Assembly (NCBI GenBank): GCA_016870675.1
Contig: VGAU01000018.1
Location: 1-14,692, forward strand
Length of the DNA stretch: 14,692 nucleotides
Source: Actinomycetota bacterium
GTDB lineage: Bacteria; Actinomycetota; Humimicrobiia; Humimicrobiales; Humimicrobiaceae
Direction of reading: 5' to 3'
In this document: in pieces, positions 13,185-14,692 of the stretch
Layout of the letters: each line of letters opens with the position of its first letter
How positions within the stretch are numbered: position 1 is the first letter of the stretch
The notes under the pieces: generated by a model
Databases searched by the model: none
What the model saw: only the letters and a program-made list of their open reading frames with translations
What the model was told of the DNA's origin: nothing
Position numbers and translations under genes: made by a program

Positions 13185-14692
13185 CTAACCTAAGATTCGG
13201 TCTATCTCTTCTCTATCACAATCCATAACATATGAAATGCCGGAGATATCAGAGGCCTCTCGCGTCAAGGCGACGATATCATCCCGGGTAATATACTTTA
13301 AAGCAAATTTTCTTTCTCCGGCCATAAGTTGTTTGAGGCCTGTTGCTAGCCGGTCATAGTAGGTATACATACCAATGGCACCTATTGGGATGTCCTTAAA
13401 GTCTTTACCATATTTTGTTTTTAGAGTCTCTGCAGCGACAAAAACCTGCTCTATTGTATCGCCGTATTTTTTATACTCAGCTGGGACTTTATTTTCCTTT
13501 ACGAGGTTACCTACTGTCTTCGCAGCCATTGCTGCAGCGAAAGTTGCCCTACCCATGCATATCGCCTTAACATAGGGCGCAGCTAAAGCTAAACCTTTGA
13601 AGATATGGTCTTCTAATGCAAAACCTCCCGCCATAGCTACTGGAGGAACGTATTTACCTTGCTCGTCAATTCTCTTTAACATCTGATAAAGCAAACATTC
13701 TAACTCAACGGTCGGAATGCCCCACTCGTTCATCATCCTCCACGGACTCATTCCAGTTCCCCCGCCAGCTCCATCAACAGTAAGCAGGTCAATTTTGGCG
13801 TTGGAAGCATACTTAACTGCCCTTGCTAAATCAGCCGGTCGGTAAGCACCTGTCTTTAGGGTAACGTATTTAAATCCAAGTTTTCTTAATCTTTCTACTT
13901 CTTTATAAAACTCTTCTTCTTCAACCATCCCAAGCCTTGAATGTCTTTCAAATTCTTTAATCGCTCCCTCTTTATAGGCTTTCTTTGTCACTGGGTCTTC
14001 AGGGTCAGGATAAACGATATAACCCCTCTTCTTAAGCTCAAGGGCTCTTTCAATAGAAGGTAATTTAACCTCGCCTCCTATATCTTTGGCTCCCTGACCC
14101 CACTTAGGCTCAATGGCTTCTATCCCTAACTCTAAAGAGTACTCTGGTACCCCAAGTCTTCCATCTTCAACGTTGTATTGAACGATAATTGTTCCGCTTC
14201 CTGTGTGCCATTTTTTATAGCTCTTAACCCTCCGCTCGAATTCCGGAGACCTACGTACCTTGCCATTTTTATATTCTAAGTTGTGGTCCATACCGCAGAC
14301 ATTTTCACCAATAACAACTATCGTCCCGGAAATAGCTGCACCTACTGCATTCTCCTCCCAGTTAATCCTTGCTACATCGGTTGAACCTAAAGCGCCTGTA
14401 AAGAATGGCACATCTAATTTAATCTTCTTTTTCGCGCCAACCCCAGTAGATACATCCACAGCGGGAAAGGTTGCTTTATCAGAATCAGCTTCTACCCCTA
14501 CCGCCCCAACGCATGTACCCTGGATGTTGAAGTGAGAGAAATCTATAGGGTAATCTTTCTCTGAGCCGGCAACAACCTTTCCAAAAGGTTGAGGGTAAAT
14601 AAGTTCCCTTCCCCTGATAGCAGATTTTGCAACTTCACAAAATCCTATGCACCCATCCAAACAAGTTACACAAAGTCCTGAAATCGGCGATG
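13185..14692 (-). CDS. Glutamate synthase-like FMN-domain protein (5' end outside window)
   Basis: At least 502 codons are visible, and the frame stays open to the window edge, reading SPISGLCVTCLDGCIGFCE before the first possible internal start, so the N-terminus is missing. A CX2CX3CX3C motif precedes the body and probably binds a 4Fe-4S cluster. The body shows the glutamate-synthase FMN-barrel features: NIQGTCVGA, TGSGTIIVQYN, EPKWGQGAKDIGGEVKLP (counterpart of the GOGAT QGAKPGEGG region), LTVDGAGGGTGMSP and VKAICMGRATFAAA. The CHTNxCPxGIATQ segment that supplies the 3Fe-4S cysteines in true GltB/GltS is absent after the barrel. It is therefore a relative of GOGAT whose reaction is uncertain. 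It heads the - strand operon, 15 nt from the next gene. Confidence 0.88.
   Translation of the reverse strand, partial: SPISGLCVTCLDGCIGFCEVAKSAIRGRELIYPQPFGKVVAGSEKDYPIDFSHFNIQGTCVGAVGVEADSDKATFPAVDVSTGVGAKKKIKLDVPFFTGALGSTDVARINWEENAVGAAISGTIVVIGENVCGMDHNLEYKNGKVRRSPEFERRVKSYKKWHTGSGTIIVQYNVEDGRLGVPEYSLELGIEAIEPKWGQGAKDIGGEVKLPSIERALELKKRGYIVYPDPEDPVTKKAYKEGAIKEFERHSRLGMVEEEEFYKEVERLRKLGFKYVTLKTGAYRPADLARAVKYASNAKIDLLTVDGAGGGTGMSPWRMMNEWGIPTVELECLLYQMLKRIDEQGKYVPPVAMAGGFALEDHIFKGLALAAPYVKAICMGRATFAAAMAAKTVGNLVKENKVPAEYKKYGDTIEQVFVAAETLKTKYGKDFKDIPIGAIGMYTYYDRLATGLKQLMAGERKFALKYITRDDIVALTREASDISGISYVMDCDREEIDRILG

Noticed and set aside
14658..14660. TTG as the start of the glutamate-synthase-like gene
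   Set aside because: The frame stays open upstream to the window edge and encodes a conserved-looking Cys cluster, so this TTG is an internal Leu.

Overview
The window looks like chromosomal DNA from an AT-rich anaerobic bacterium. It carries two radical-SAM enzymes, short Cys-rich metal-binding proteins, an FMN/Fe-S glutamate-synthase-like protein, a PadR-DUF1700-DUF4097 envelope cassette of the kind common in Firmicutes-like genomes, and lipoprotein signals. Shine-Dalgarno sites are strong and purine-rich. Clostridia-like bacteria or a low-GC candidate phylum such as Atribacterota would both fit, but I cannot place the organism from sequence alone. No rRNA, tRNA, CRISPR array or complete mobile element was seen.

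Layout, left block (1-10.47 kb, mostly + strand): a MscS-type mechanosensitive channel; a pair of radical-SAM genes (a HemW-like protein, then a compact protein with five cysteines near its C-terminus), preceded by a 10-codon ORF with a good ribosome site and bracketed by a 20/21 direct repeat; a nitroreductase behind a near-consensus promoter; a protein-L-isoaspartate methyltransferase on the - strand that carries a lipoprotein signal; a five-TM protein with a DUF1566/FISUMP-like outer domain; a PadR regulator with DUF1700, DUF4097 and GIN-domain (DUF2807-like) proteins and a small membrane protein; and a 76-residue two-TM protein.

Right block (10.5-14.69 kb, all genes on the - strand): reading in the direction of transcription, a glutamate-synthase FMN-domain protein whose 5' end lies outside the window, a 57-residue Cys-rich protein, a 43-residue zinc-ribbon protein, a decayed C-terminal piece of guaA (GMP synthase) and an intact glmS. 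The theme is glutamine/glutamate nitrogen transfer. The two blocks meet at about 10.65 kb, where a transposase remnant abuts the 3' end of glmS, so the junction looks like an old rearrangement point.

The most interesting items are the repeat-bracketed radical-SAM cassette with its mini-ORF, the exported isoaspartate methyltransferase, the PadR promoter with a 9-bp direct repeat across its core, the guaA remnant fused end-to-end with a zinc-ribbon gene, and the glutamate-synthase-like protein that lacks the usual 3Fe-4S motif but has an N-terminal Cys cluster.
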